From positions 79,443,817 through 79,507,816 of the forward strand of contig CM055278.1 of assembly GCA_029237695.1 (NCBI GenBank): a stretch of 64,000 bases of DNA. The letters are read 5' to 3'. Source of the stretch: Conchocele bisecta (lineage: Eukaryota > Mollusca > Bivalvia > Lucinida > Thyasiridae). Within the stretch, counting starts at the first letter, position 1; each line of letters starts with the position of its first letter. The notes beneath the pieces are model-generated. The model was not told the DNA's origin. It saw only the letters and a list, made by a program, of their open reading frames with translations, and did not search any database. Shown one piece after another: positions 46,421 to 57,569 of the stretch. Made by a program: the position numbers and the translations under genes.

Positions 46421-46490
46421 TTATTATACAGAATTTATTACATTATCACAGCCAAATGGCTGTGATAATGTAATAAATTCAGTATAATAA
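46421..46490. repeat. 70-bp near-perfect palindrome
   Basis: Two 34-bp arms (46421-46454 and 46457-46490) pair with one mismatch around AA. The inner 24 bp on each side are perfect, with centre CACAGCCA-AA-TGGCTGTG. This could extrude as a cruciform or be a palindromic MITE. No flanking target duplication is obvious. Confidence 0.9.
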
Positions 46491-46722
46491 CAAATGTTCA
46501 TTGAAAATTCAATACTCGATCATGACTGTAACAGGAGATATGCTGTCTGCCATTCATTCGATATCACATTGTTTATTCCCTGATCAGAGACTACGCTGGT
46601 CGCAGTGAGGGATCGTAGCAGTTATTTCCCTTTGCAAATATATTCAGAGATATCCGGTCATATGCTGTATTTCAGCGTTTATTTCTTACTGAATAGCACA
46701 AACATTGGGTTTTGTGAACAGA

Positions 46723-46779
46723 GTAGACCCAGATCAGACTGCACATCTGTCGCATCTGTGCAGTCTGATCTGGGTCTAC
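46723..46779. repeat. Perfect 23-bp-arm hairpin (GTAGACCCAGATCAG)
   Basis: The left arm 46723-46745 and right arm 46757-46779 are exact complements with an 11-base loop. It belongs to the hairpin family seen at 16043, 47808, 48522 and 62217, and is the best-preserved member. Confidence 0.9.
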
Positions 46780-47105
46780 ACTGATTGCAATAACGTTAAT
46801 AAGTGTGGACAAATGAATCTGTGAAATAGTAGTCCCGGATCAGGTTGCGCAGATATGTAGGATGATCTGGATCTACAATTGCTCCTTTTCATAACAAATC
46901 ATGCGACATTCGCGCTCTTTACAAGCAATAAGGCTCTAAACTACACAATTTGACCGGATTTCTATGAATTAATTCAACGGGAGATAACTAGCTACGATCT
47001 CTCATTCTTTATGACCATAAACAACCATTTGATAATCTCCAAGACCGAGGTAACAAAACTTGGTGCGTCTTCAACACGGAGCCCCGTTCAACTCTATTGA
47101 CTAGG

Positions 47106-47390
47106 TGGTGGCAGGTGGGAGTATGAGATGGGTCATTTAATGATCGGGATTCTTTCTTACCGGAATCCCGACTGGAGACCTGGTTTGGCCCTCAGGTACG
47201 TCTTTGGCATTCTTTGGTACTTTGGTACGTCTTTGGAATATAATTAAATGTACAATGTACATGTATATTTATTTCTATGTAAATATTCTGTTCTGATTTT
47301 GGGATTTCTCCCCATTGCAGCAGGTTAAATGCGGGATCAAACCTGTCGGCCCGTCCTTAAATGACTGATAAACACTAATAAATCAAATCA
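47106..47390 (+). mobile_element. SINE-like copy 1
   Basis: It runs from GTGGTGGCAGGTGGGAG through CCGACTGGAGACCTGGTTTG and TTCTGATTTTGGGATTTC to a 3' block CCTTAAATGACTGATAAACA and an AATAAATCAAATCA tail. It is internally deleted in comparison with the copy at 52010. The A/T-rich simple tail and repeated 3' block point to retroposition; no RNA polymerase III boxes could be assigned with confidence. Confidence 0.65.
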
Positions 47391-47523
47391 TAATCGATCG
47401 ACATGACTTTCCCGAGTTGAGCGTGATAATGTTTCTGAGACGTGGGCCTGGCTCCTTATATACATAAATGTGCAAACACAATCTGAGTCAAGCCACGTGA
47501 TTTTGTACCTAAGAACATGTGCA

Positions 47524-47680
47524 ATTTTTCATGAAAAATATTTACAGAAACTGTGATATTTTGTGCAAATGACATCGAAAGTCATAGCAAGTGCGGAATT
47601 CTATTTCACATTTGCTATGAAGATTTTGTCAACTTTCTACGTCATTTACGGAACAATTGTAAATATTTTTCATGAAAAAT
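47524..47680. mobile_element. 157-bp foldback MITE with 23-bp TIRs
   Basis: A perfect 23-bp inverted repeat (ATTTTTCATGAAAAATATTT then ACA) lies at 47524-47546 and 47658-47680. The inner sequence also pairs partly (GTGCAAATGAC...GTCATTTACGG and CATAGCAAGTG...CACATTTGCTATG), so the whole element can fold into one long hairpin. No target duplication was clear. Confidence 0.85.
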
Positions 47681-47807
47681 CAGACATCTTCTTAATACGT
47701 CTCGTCTCCCTCCCGTCCAGGTTGGTCCACATTCAACACAGGTTACCGAGTTGAGGATGGCAAAATGTGGCTGTTACTGGAGAAATGGGGCTTATTGGTT
47801 TTGCGAC

Positions 47808-47863
47808 CAGTGTAGATCCAGATCAGCCTGTGCATCCGCACTGTCTGATCAGGATCTGCACTG
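47808..47863. repeat. Hairpin of the AGATCCAGATCA family
   Basis: CAGTGTAGATCC...GGATCTGCACTG with loop ATCC has few mismatches and is closest to the copy in the PEX1 intron at 16043; both are preceded by GGTTTTG(T/C)GACCAGTG. The ORF at 47751-47969 merely spans it. Confidence 0.75.
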
Positions 47864-48137
47864 TTCGCCATTCCATAAGTGTAACAGCCGATATGCTTCT
47901 AACATGCAATACAGATCGCTACCACGCTACAGGAGTGTGATATTTCACCAGGAGCTACACTGGTCATAAATCACATAAGCCCAATTTCTCGGTGTCACAG
48001 CCACATACAATGTGTCGTAGTCAATCTGTATTCGAAAACTATTTTCCCTGCCGGTTCATTGGTTGAAGGATTCCATGTGAGGCTACTGATGTAAGTGTCT
48101 GCTACAACATAAACTAGTTCACTCTCCTTTAACCCTT

Positions 48138-48477
48138 TCAAACTGGTTTGGCCGTCAAGTACATTTTTATCTTTGGCTCTTTTGTTACTTGGAAGTTGAA
48201 TTGAGTTATTGCCCATTATAAAGGTAGTAAGAATATTACTGATCCTACTGCTTTTGGGAGGGGGTCAAATGGTTCTGGTGTGGTGAGGATCTGGCATCAG
48301 ATCAGGATTATTTCAGGGCTGAATATATAGATTTTTTTTATTGTATATATTCAGTTCTGATTTTGTGATTTTCCCCCCATTCGGACAGGTAATATATGGG
48401 ATTTAGTACTAAACCCATTGACCCGGCCTTAAATGACGTTAGCTGTTGATAGGCCATTAAACCCCAACAAACAAATT
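48138..48477 (+). mobile_element. SINE-like copy 2
   Basis: It starts at CTGGTTTGGCCGTCAAGTAC, contains CTTTGGCTCTTTTGTTACTT, ATTGCCCATTATAAAGGTAG and GATCTGGCATCAGATCAGG, and ends GCTGTTGATAGGCCATTAAA with tail CCCCAACAAACAAA. The 5' part present in copies 52010 and 53440 is missing. Confidence 0.7.
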
Positions 48478-48708
48478 AAGCCTTTCAACACTACGGGCCT
48501 GTATAGTAGTATTGGCATAACGTGTAGACCCAGATGAGCCGGTTCTGCAGGATCTGCACTTTTTGCAAGTAATTTACATATAATATTATTAACAAAAATA
48601 CCCTCCTTTCATAAATTGACTAGTCTGAAAATCTTTTTGTGCCGGTTGGATTGGTTGCAAAATTATCATATCAAAATCCATTCCAGTTACTCTGGGGTGA
48701 AAGTGTTG
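48476..48708. mobile_element. 233-bp MITE, diverged sister of 62172
   Basis: It has imperfect ends TTAAGCCTTTCAAC and GTGAAAGTGTT, internal hairpin remnant at 48522-48560, and the block ATAAATTGACTAGTCTGAAA shared with the copy at 62172-62403. Length agrees within one base. It abuts the tail of SINE-like copy 2. Confidence 0.75.
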
Positions 48709-49587
48709 TTCTTTCGCATTTCATAGCGTAAAATGTTACCTGATAAATACATATACCAGGAATTCCTCGTCGCTTCCTGGCTTCAGCAGATAAACGTTAT
48801 ATCAAAGGAGACAAGCCTGGCATTCTCTGTATTCATGTATTCTCACCAATTAGGTTTGAGGCGGCTTTCAGCTGCGCCGAAAACCTATTGTATTCGTTGG
48901 GTTTTTTTTTGGGTTTTTTTTTATTCAGCCGTCAGTCTACAGCCCAAACCGCTGGTCGGATCGACTTCAAATTTTGCATGCCGATTCGGATCAAGTGTGA
49001 GCAGGGACTCAGAGATTTTCAGATATCTGTTAATGCTACTTTCCACGAAAACGGAAGTGACGTCATACTTCCTATAACTTCCTTATTTTCCAACCGATTT
49101 CAAGAATTCTTTTTGCATCGGAAAGCTGACAAAATTCTCTATCTCAAATTCGCTGACAGTTTTCGGCTGTCTGCTCAAATAAAAGAGCTATATGCATTTG
49201 AAGTTGAAAAATGTACATACTTTTCAACGATTTTGCCGAATTTCGGCTGATAACGGGTGGTCTTTACAAACGTTTTCCAATTTGTACAGTACTGTCAGCA
49301 ACATAATTTCTTACCAGGGTGATAGGGGAGTGTCAGCCGCATGAAAGATGATAATTTTCAGAGCTCTATCTTGACTACTTACGGCTCTATTCGATGTCAA
49401 AGATGAACGTATTTTTTCAAGTTTTCAAAATAGAGCAAACGGATGTGACGTCAGCTTCGTTATTTATCATTCGATTTCAATTGTTTTTGCTGTAGTCGAT
49501 ATTTCTGTCCTTTAGCTAAAACTTTGGCTGAGGATCGAACCCGGTATCCATCGCTCCGAGCCCATCGGGCCTATAGTCAATAAACAA
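48709..49587. other. Intergenic repeat-rich DNA with a CGGC foldback
   Basis: A foldback AGGTTTGAGGCGGC...GCGCCGAAAACCT at 48852-48886 is followed by poly-T and TTCGGATCAAGTGTGAGC; it resembles the 5' end of another bivalve foldback element, with no 3' end found. At 49531-49544 the minus strand has CCGGGTTCGATCCT, a good tRNA B box, with GGGCTCGGAGCGATGG beside it, suggesting a tRNA-derived SINE fragment. No coding exon is supported, although a 120-codon frame is open at 48888-49250. Confidence 0.5.
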
Positions 49588-51061
49588 AGGTAGGGGGATT
49601 ACAAAATTGTTAAAATGACGTCATTACGTAATCCAAGATGGCCGCCGTCTAAAAATAGCACAAATTCTTCAAAAATCTTGTTCTCAAGAACCGCCAACAG
49701 GATTTCGACAAAACTTGGTAGGAATGATCGATGTACAATGCTCTTTCAAAGTTGTTAAAATGGTGACCCCGGGGTCAAAAATGGGCGTGGCCCGTGGGGT
49801 CAAATTGGCGTCAAATTTTATTTTTGACTGAATATGGTCATGTCATATATTAAATCGAAGGTATCAATGAGGCGATCACTCTGGTGCATTTTTTTGTCGA
49901 AATCGGATGGTTATGTCATCCAAGATGGCCGCCGAAATGTCAAAAGGTCATTCTTTTATTAGAGATTTCAAAATAATTCTTCTTCACATGAACCGCTTGG
50001 CCCATGGTAGCCAAACTTACAAGTTATGGTCCATGGGTGAAGCCTTTTCAGATTTGTTAAAATGGAGGTCATCGATAATCCAAGATGGCCGCCGTCTAAT
50101 AATAGCATAAATTCTTAAAAAATCTTCTTCTCATGAACCGCTAGCCGGATTTCGAGGAAACTTGGTAGGAATGATCGATGTACAATGCTCTTTCAAAGTT
50201 GTTAAAATGGTGACCCCGGGGTCAAAAATGGGCGTGGCCCGTGGGGTCAAATTTTATTTTTGACCAAATATGGCCATGTCTATATCAAATCGAAGGTATC
50301 AATGAGGCGATAGCTCTGGTACATTTTTTGTCGAAATTGGATGGTCATGTCATCAAAGATGGCCGCCGAAAGGTCAAAATGTCGTTCTTTTATTAGAGAT
50401 TTCAAAATTCTTCTTCACACGAACCGCTTGGCCCATGGTGGCCAAACTTCACAGTTGTGGTCCATGGGTGAAGCCTTTTCAGATTTGTTAAAACGGAGGT
50501 CGTCGCTAATCCAAGATGGTCGCCATCTAAAAATAGCACAAATTCTTAAAAAATCTTCTTCTCATGAACCGCCAGCCGGATTTCAACGAAACTTGGTAGG
50601 AATGATCGATGTAGAATGCTCTTTCAAAGGTGTTAAAATGGTGACCCCGAGGTCAAAAATGGGCGTGGCTCGTGTGGTCAAATTTTATTTTTGACCGAAT
50701 ATGGTCATGTCGTATATCAAATTGAAGGTATCGATGAGGCGATTGCTCTGGTGCAATATTTGTCGGAATCGGATGATTATGTCATCCATGACAGCCGCCA
50801 AAAGGTCCATTTATTCAAGATTTTGAACGTCTTTTTCTCAGGAACCACATGGCCTATGCTGGCCAAACTTCATAGTAAGTTAAGATCCTTGGGTGAAGCA
50901 TTTTCAGATTTGGTAAAATGAGAGTCATCACTTAATCCAAGATGACCGCCATCTAAAAATAGCACAATTTTTTTTAAACACATAAGAACTCAATGTCACA
51001 TTCTCCTCTGGTGTTCATGGAGTCAGGTGAGCGAATTAGGGCCATCATGGCCCTCTTGTTT
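49588..51061 (+). mobile_element. GAGGGCCAT-family element, right inverted arm, 5' truncated
   Basis: It is the same family in opposite orientation. It begins inside the core at AGGTAGGGGGATTACAAAAT (foldback and microsatellite missing), contains about three core units, and ends with GCGAATT, the hairpin AGGGCCAT-C-ATGGCCCT (51038-51054) and CTTGTT. The terminal unit matches the terminal unit of the left arm closely. Frames at 49907, 50341 and 50691 run in the same element-relative direction as those of the left arm. Confidence 0.85.
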
Positions 51062-51236
51062 ATATTCATGTACAATTTAACCTGGTTTATTTAGAAGAGT
51101 TATGTGTCGCCTTTGAATTTTGTTTATGTGCGTCTTCACTAATGTTAATAGAAATACATTGGAATCTCTCCAAACTGGACTTCCTGGGAGATTCTGTTAT
51201 TGTTAATTTGATATAAATTTTTGTTAATAATAATTT
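51062..51236. other. Unique AT-rich spacer
   Basis: Nothing recognised. Confidence 0.5.
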
Positions 51237-51706
51237 AGTGTTACCCTTTAGTGTTCATCCGTCCAGTCTGTCCATACCATCCGCCCATCCTTCCGTCACA
51301 AAACCTTAATTCTTGGGTAACTGTCTTATAATTTATGTTTCTGTGACAAATCCACGTTAATCCCGCCCCCGCTAAGCCCAGGGTCAAGGTCACATACTTG
51401 ATGCATCAACAACTTTAATGCTTGGGTAAATGGGTAAATGTCTTATAATTTCTGTTTTTTTCTTGCACGGATTTACTTCATATTTCATACATGCATTGTT
51501 CTAATGGTCCTCTATCGCCCTGTGACAAATCCACATTTGTCCCGCCCCCGCTAAGCACAGGGTCGAGGTCACATATATGGTGCGTCAAAATATTCATTTG
51601 CGAATAAACTTTTCTAACAAAGGCTGTTTTAAACAGTCAAAGCAGTAAGTGGGGCATCCCTGTTCTACAAACACATTTTCTATTTATATTCATGTACAAT
51701 ACATTT
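51237..51706 (+). mobile_element. Old, diverged TGCCCC-family copy
   Basis: TTTAGTGTTACCC, a decayed (GTCC)n, two core units with TCTAATGGTCCTCTATCGCC and GGGTCAAGGTCACATAC, then GTGGGGCATCC, TGTTCTACAAACACA and TTTTCTATTT. The hairpin and CTAG terminus are mutated and the 5' foldback is missing. It lies outside the nest, so the family has been active at more than one time. Confidence 0.8.
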
Positions 51707-52009
51707 GTATATAATTTAACCTAACATATTGAAAAAAGTTTTTCTTCTTTTCAAAATTGTTTAATTCGTTAGCCTGCACTGTTTTAATGTTTTAATTTGT
51801 TTCATTGCAATACTTGATCAATTTCTAATTTAAATTCATCTACAGGATTTGTAAATGCGATGGAATATGTGTATAACATATACATGTACATGCATGTGAA
51901 CACTGCCTCCTGACATAATTATGATGTAATGCAGCTTATGAGACATAGAAAAGCCAGGACAACGAACTCCTATCAATTATATTACACCAAGATGTAAGAT
52001 CGTTATCGT

Positions 52010-52425
52010 TGGTGATTGGTCGGGCGAACGCGACTGCGTAAATTAACGGTAGGGGTTCCTCCTTATAGGAATCACGATTTGCCTGGTTTGGCCCTCACGT
52101 ACGTTTTTGTCTTTGGCTCTTTTGTTATCTGGGAGTTGAATTGGGTTATTGCCCATTATAAAAGTAGTAAGATTATTACTGATCCTACCGCTTTTAGGAG
52201 GGGGCCAAGTGATTCTGGTGTGGCGAGGACCTGGCATCAGACCAGGATTATTCTGATTTCAGGGCTGAATATATAGTTTTTTTATTGTAAATATTCAGTT
52301 CTGATTTTGGGATTCCCCCCCCCCCCGCCCATTTGTACAGGTAATATATGGGATTTTGTACTAAACCCATTGACCCGACCTTAAATGACCTTAGCTGTTG
52401 ATAGGCCGTTAAACCCCATAGACAA
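52010..52425 (+). mobile_element. SINE-like copy 3
   Basis: This is the longest and best copy. It contains CGGTAGGGGTTCCTCCTTAT, GCCTGGTTTGGCCCTCACG, TTATCTGGGAGTTGAATTGG, GCGAGGACCTGGCATCAGAC, a poly-C run (52315-52326), and the 3' block CCTTAAATGACCTTAGCTG, TTGATAGGCCGTTAAACCCC. Confidence 0.75.
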
Positions 52426-52433
52426 GATTCCAC

Positions 52434-52922
52434 TTAGCACATACAGCTATGGCATAAGCAGATGTTTTCTCTGGTAAACAGCGTAAATTTCTTGCACCGG
52501 TTACTAGATGAAAATACATTTATGCAATATCTTCTGCATGCATAATGGGAATTCGTCAAGAATCGGGTGCGTATTTTCGTGAAATAGTTTATGCTGGCGT
52601 GGAGTACAGCACTGGTAAACGTTAGGTTGAAATATAAGGTTTGACCATGTGCAGCTGAGGGTAAATGTTTGTTGTGCCATCCAAACAGCTGTTTTACACA
52701 TATACATATTCCGGGGTCACAGTACATTCTGCATGATGCAGATGCCGCATCAATTTCAGTTCGACATTTGTAAATTGTTCTGGTTACGTAATTGCACGTT
52801 CTAGTAACGTCATGAGACGCATACGTAGGTGTTGGCTTGGCCCCGGAATGAGCATTGTCTACAGCCATGATCAAACAGCACGCGCTGTACGTTTGAACAC
52901 GGCTGTGAGCGGTGTCGAACAA
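52434..52922 (-). other. 162-codon open frame, no recognised product
   Basis: This is the longest open frame in the window outside the repeats. The translation is rich in Cys, His and Thr with no recognisable domain, no signal peptide and no flanking splice sites I could link. It lies in apparently unique DNA of higher GC than its neighbours, which by itself raises the chance of a long open frame. I list it because nothing else explains the stretch, but I do not propose it as a gene. Confidence 0.12.
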
Positions 52923-52950
52923 CGGCAGTCATGTAACAATATGTAATAAG

Positions 52951-53180
52951 ATGGTGGCAGGGGGGAGAATGCGATGGGTAATTTAAACGATCGGGTTTCA
53001 TCTTTACAGGAATTCCGACTGGAGACCTGGTTTGGCACTCACATACTTCTTTGGCATTTTGTATGTGACAGTTGAATGTATTACGATTATTCGTAATCCT
53101 ATTTTAGGGGAAGGGGTCAAGTGACTTTGGTGTGGTATGGACCTGGCACTAGGTCGGGTTATTCTAATTTCATGTTTTTC
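52951..53180 (+). mobile_element. SINE-like copy 4, 3' truncated
   Basis: It runs from GATGGTGGCAGGGGGGAG through TTCCGACTGGAGACCTGG and TATGGACCTGGCACTAGGTC to CTAATTTCATG. The tail block is missing. Confidence 0.7.
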
Positions 53181-53439
53181 TACAGCTTTTGTACATGTAT
53201 GTATATTTGTATATTTTATAATACTACGGTACTGACTTCCATAATGTTGCTTGTGAATCGAAACTAGCATCTTATATGTTGAATAAACATATATGGAAAT
53301 TGTGAGTTTCTCATTATATTATCACGGAGGTTTGGACGGCATGCATACCGTAATGGTGAATCTTACTGGGATTCGCACCTGGGGCCAAGCGCTATGGTGT
53401 AGCAGGGGTGCCTGGCTCGGGATCAGAACAATCTCGGTG

Positions 53440-53825
53440 TTGAGGTGGGTGGCAGGTGGAATCATCCGATGGGTAATTTAACGATCGGGGTTCTTCCTTA
53501 CCGGAATTCCGTCTGGAGACCTGGTTTGGCCCTCGTACGTCTTTTTGCATTTTGTATGTTTTGTTGAATCTGGTTATACCCCTTATGTGATTATTACGAT
53601 TACTCATAATCCTATTTTAGGGGAAGGGGCCAAGTGACTATGGACCTGGCACCAGATCGGGTTATTCTAATTTCAGGGCGAAATATATTTGTTCTCGATG
53701 TAAATATTCCGTTTTGATTTTGGGAATTTTACCCCAATGCAGTAGGTTAAAACGGGATTTAACACGTTTGCCCGGCCTTACATGACCTTAGCTGTTGATA
53801 GGCCGTTAAACACCAATAAACAAAC
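53440..53825 (+). mobile_element. SINE-like copy 5
   Basis: GTGGGTGGCAGGTGG, ACGATCGGGGTTCTTCCTTA, TCTGGAGACCTGGTTTGG, ATGGACCTGGCACCAGATCG, TTAGCTGTTGATAGGCCGTT and tail AAACACCAATAAACAAAC. All expected blocks occur in order. Confidence 0.75.
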
Positions 53826-53864
53826 AAAACATATCACATCTGTCTGTCGAGAAATGTGGTTGGT

Positions 53865-54235
53865 TGGTCGGGAGCACGCGAATGGTAATTTAATGATTAG
53901 GGTTCACTGGAATGCCAAATTACATGGTTTTGCCCTCATGTACATTTTTGTTTTTTTTATACTAAATCCTGTGATGCCCCATTAAAAGTAATAAGCTTGG
54001 TGCTGATCACATTACGTTTGGGGTTGGTGTTGGAACTAAGTCGCTGGTGTGGAATGGACCTGGCACCAGGGCAGGATATTCTAATTTCAGGGCTGAATAT
54101 ATATTTTTCTGTAAATAATCAGTTCTAATTTTGGGAATTTCCCTCATTATGGACAGGTTAAATCCAACCCGTTGGCCCGGCCTTAAATGACCTTAGCTGT
54201 TGATAAGCCGTTAAACACCAATAATTAATCAATCA
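53865..54235 (+). mobile_element. SINE-like copy 6
   Basis: It has GGTAATTTAATGATTAGGGT, TTTTGCCCTCATGTACA, GAATGGACCTGGCACCAGGG and the 3' block AGCTGTTGATAAGCCGTTAA with tail ACACCAATAATTAATCAATC. It stands directly behind copy 5 in the same orientation. Confidence 0.75.
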
Positions 54236-54440
54236 TCAAACAATCTGTCGAGAAATTTGGTTTGATTTGTGACCTGTATCGCCTGATCAAGTAGCACACC
54301 GATATTGATAGAAACATGGGTGTTTCATGGATGGAATGGCAAGCAGTGCAGATCCTGGATCAACACTGGACGTAAAACCCATACTCCCCATTTCTCCAGT
54401 GACAGCCAGACATCAGACTTATCTAATGTAACCCGATACT

Positions 54441-54902
54441 AGACGACACCAACGTTAAGGTGAAACTGTACATGACAACTTGGGAAATGTGAGATTTGAT
54501 CAACGTTAAGGTGACGACACCAACGTTAAGGTGAAACTGTACATGACAACTTGGGAAATGTGAGATTTGATCAACGTTAAGGTGAAACTGTACATGACAA
54601 CTTGGGAAATGTGAGATTTGATCAACATTAAGGTGAAACTGTACATGACAACTTGGGGGAAATGTGAGATTTGATCAACGTTAAGGTGAAACTGTACATG
54701 GCAACTTGGGGGAAATGTGAGATTTGATCAACGTTAAGGTGAAACTGTACATGGCAACTTGGGGGAAATGTGAGATTTGATCAACGTTAAGGTGAAACTG
54801 TACATGGCAACTTGGGGGAAATGTGAGATTTGATCAACGTTAAGGTGAAACTGTACATGACAACTTGGGGGAAATGCGAGATTTGATCAACGTTAAGGTG
54901 AA
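54441..54902. repeat. 51-53-bp minisatellite, about nine copies
   Basis: The unit is CAACGTTAAGGTGAAACTG, TACATGACAACTTGGG, AAATGTGAGATTTGAT. Early units have GGG and measure 51 bp; later ones have GGGGG and measure 53 bp. One early unit is cut and restarts with GACGACACCAACG. Later units share TACATGGCAAC, so the array has grown from left to right by local duplication. Confidence 0.92.
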
Positions 54903-55389
54903 TGTAGACTAACATGCCATGTCTCTATATCATGTTTAACTTCTATTTTTCATTATCTGACTTTTTTCATTTATTATTTTCTTTGCTATAGAGACTGGCT
55001 TCCATCCCATTGGGTCACATAGCGAACTCTAAACTCGAATACTCGATACGAATACGCGCATAATTTTGACACTTCGTGAACTGTACAATACCGAAATCAT
55101 CTGACAATACGTTTAAATAATATTAATACACCAAATTTCATTCATAATTTATATTCAACTACTTTCCTTACTAGTTATTTCTCAACATTTCTTTGTAAAA
55201 CAGCGTGCATAACACGTTCAGTTTATCACCGTCGCCATTGTTTTTCCGAGGTACAATATCGGAAATCTGCAAAGTAACCGACCAATGAAATCGATTGACG
55301 TATGTGGGGGTTTCCCGCTCAGATGTCAGATAGTCTGGCAGCCAAGTGTATGGCACGTTCCATGCAGGAGCTTAACTTTAATTGGAATA
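54903..55389. other. Unique intergenic DNA
   Basis: No repeat or gene is recognised. CTTTGCTATAG at 54981-54991 looks like a splice acceptor, but the frame behind it has no support. ACCAATGAAATCG near 55283 is a CCAAT-like sequence only. Confidence 0.5.
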
Positions 55390-56015
55390 AAATATTTTTT
55401 TTTATTGCGATTTTGATTGCGCAGATCATCAACATCAAGAATCCGACTGATGACACTATGTCATCTTTGATAATTTTGAGAAATTTGCATAAATCCAAAA
55501 TGGCTGCCAAACAGTTATAGTGTGTCATATATAGTTGTTTCCACATGAGGTATTAGCATACATTAACAGCATAAAGTGGATTTACTTGACTTATCGAGAT
55601 AAGTGATCAACATTAAATTTCAATTCTCTGTTAAATGGTAAAAATCCAACATGGCCGCCAAACGTAACATGATATTTTGCATATGACTGCTCCCACGTAC
55701 ACTCCATATGAAAACAACATGTATACTAATCTTGGATATATTGACATGATAAACGCTTACAGTAAATTTGATAGTAATTATACACATTTGTGAAGAGCGA
55801 AAGTCCAAGATGGCCGCCATATATACAGAAATTATCCCATCACGATCATCACAGAGAATAATAATTAAGTATATAATTGCACATCGATGTCATATCGTAG
55901 TAAATTGGAATAAAAGTACTGAAGTTATGTATACTATGAACGTTTTTACTAACTTAGGAATACAATTAGATAACTACCAATAGCAGAAATCATAGATGGC
56001 CGCCAAATATAAAAA
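55390..56015 (+). repeat. Diverged tandem array with AAGATGGCCGCC motif, forward
   Basis: Units of about 150-190 bp each end with a motif of the form AAAATGGCTGCCA (55498), ACATGGCCGCCA (55650), AAGATGGCCGCCA (55807) and AGATGGCCGCCA (55995). The rest of the unit is weakly conserved. The unit CGACTGATGACACTATG...GAGAAATTTGCATAAATCC matches, inverted, the unit at 58154-58230. Confidence 0.65.
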
Positions 56016-57569
56016 TAATGTTGCCTTATATTGAACAAATTGCATATAATTACTAGGATTATAAGTAAATATATCTCTTAGATACTTATATACATGGCAG
56101 ACTACTTATATACATGGCAGACGTATATATAAAGATAAATTACCTCGCAATGGCAATCATATCGTGTAATGATTAAATATTACATTTCAAAGGAAATACA
56201 TATATGGCTAATGGAGGCTCTAGAGATGCAGTATACATGGACAACAACTATTACCCAACAGTCCAAACATTAAAAAAAACAATCATATTGAAGTGCAATA
56301 CACGAAGACATGACAACAAGGATGCCGCTTTGGTATTGTCAAAACAGTCCAGTTGGGTGGTTGAACCTGATTAAACACCATATAATTTCTCCCGCAAACC
56401 TCTCCATCATAAGTGAAAAGGACAGTATTATACAAGGCAATGATGAATCAAAAATGATTAATGCATGTATACTGTACACACAAAGACATTAATTACACAA
56501 AATGTATCGGTTTCCGTAATTGAAAGCTAATATTGTAAATATAACTATAAGAAAACAATGATATAATTATGATGACACAAACAGCATTTTCATATTAGTC
56601 TATCAAATTTCGTGAATACTGTATGCCTCATATCCATATTATGGTACTTTGAAGTTTGTCACGTTCTATATATGGTTGTGTACCATGTGTATTGCTGTCT
56701 GCATGTACTATAATCGTTTTTGTTACCGTGAGTATTTAGTAGTGGCACAACTAGATTGTCTGTCATATAATATCAATTACATTTGTATTAGCTGTGTCCT
56801 ACCTGTGGTATTTAATATATAGCATCTCCATGTTCTTCTCGAAATTATTATATTTGTGATTACGGTTGTTTTCTTTGATCCACATTTATGTATACTGACG
56901 GCGTCATGTCTTAGTTTTTACATATCATATGCATTCACAGGTGCTGAATTCTGTCATATGTTTAAATAAGTAAAACTCATTAAATGGCATATAACTACAC
57001 AATAATTCGACAAAAATAAAGTATTTGTATTGCTTATCTTTGAAACAATACACAGAGAAAATTGATGTACATGTGTACATACTTTACCTCATCATATAAA
57101 TATGTTGCTCTACATCGGCGATACTATCAGCTATGTGGTTGTACTAAGTAGGTTGAAAGCACGTAATGGTAGCCAGAAACTGGAATAAGCTACTGGATGG
57201 CTGAACTATGTTATTGTACGTAGTCACCGATTGTGACAGAAATATATAGACGTATCATCCATTTGTACTTATTCAATTGCTATATCCAGACACTCAAGTT
57301 GTTAATGACACTATCTAGAGGAGCCATTTCATGCGATGTTGCACAGTAAATCACTTTGAGCATTTGCGTTTTTGGAGCCAATGATATAAACGACGACATC
57401 TGGTGTTTTTACAATTGGGAAGTACAATATATCTCCCTGCCAACAATAGAAGTATGAATGCTGCTATGTAATGACAAGACAAGACAAAACAATATCAAAA
57501 TATCTAACTGAATGCACGAGTTTAAATCTTATATTATAATATAATTGTATTACTATATAAGGTACTATA
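56016..57569. other. AT-rich intergenic DNA between the two arrays
   Basis: No gene seen. A 20-bp direct duplication of ACTTATATACATGGCAGAC lies at 56084-56122. Open frames here are short and chance-like. Confidence 0.5.

Larger units (their letters stand above)
46162..47105. other. AT-rich intergenic DNA with palindromes
   Basis: No exon is recognised. It holds the 70-bp palindrome at 46421, the perfect hairpin at 46723 and a decayed relative (CCGGATCAGG...GATCTGGATCTAC) at 46833-46873. Confidence 0.6.

Noticed and set aside
48733..49250. Overlapping open frames of 114 and 120 codons
   Set aside because: They start in a repeat foldback with poly-T and have no recognisable family.
52434..52922. 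162-codon minus-strand frame as a Cys-rich secreted protein
   Set aside because: No signal peptide, no regular cysteine spacing, no splice evidence; listed only as an unexplained open frame.
54981..55055. Possible exon after CTTTGCTATAG
   Set aside because: Short frame, no conserved motif, no partner exon in phase.
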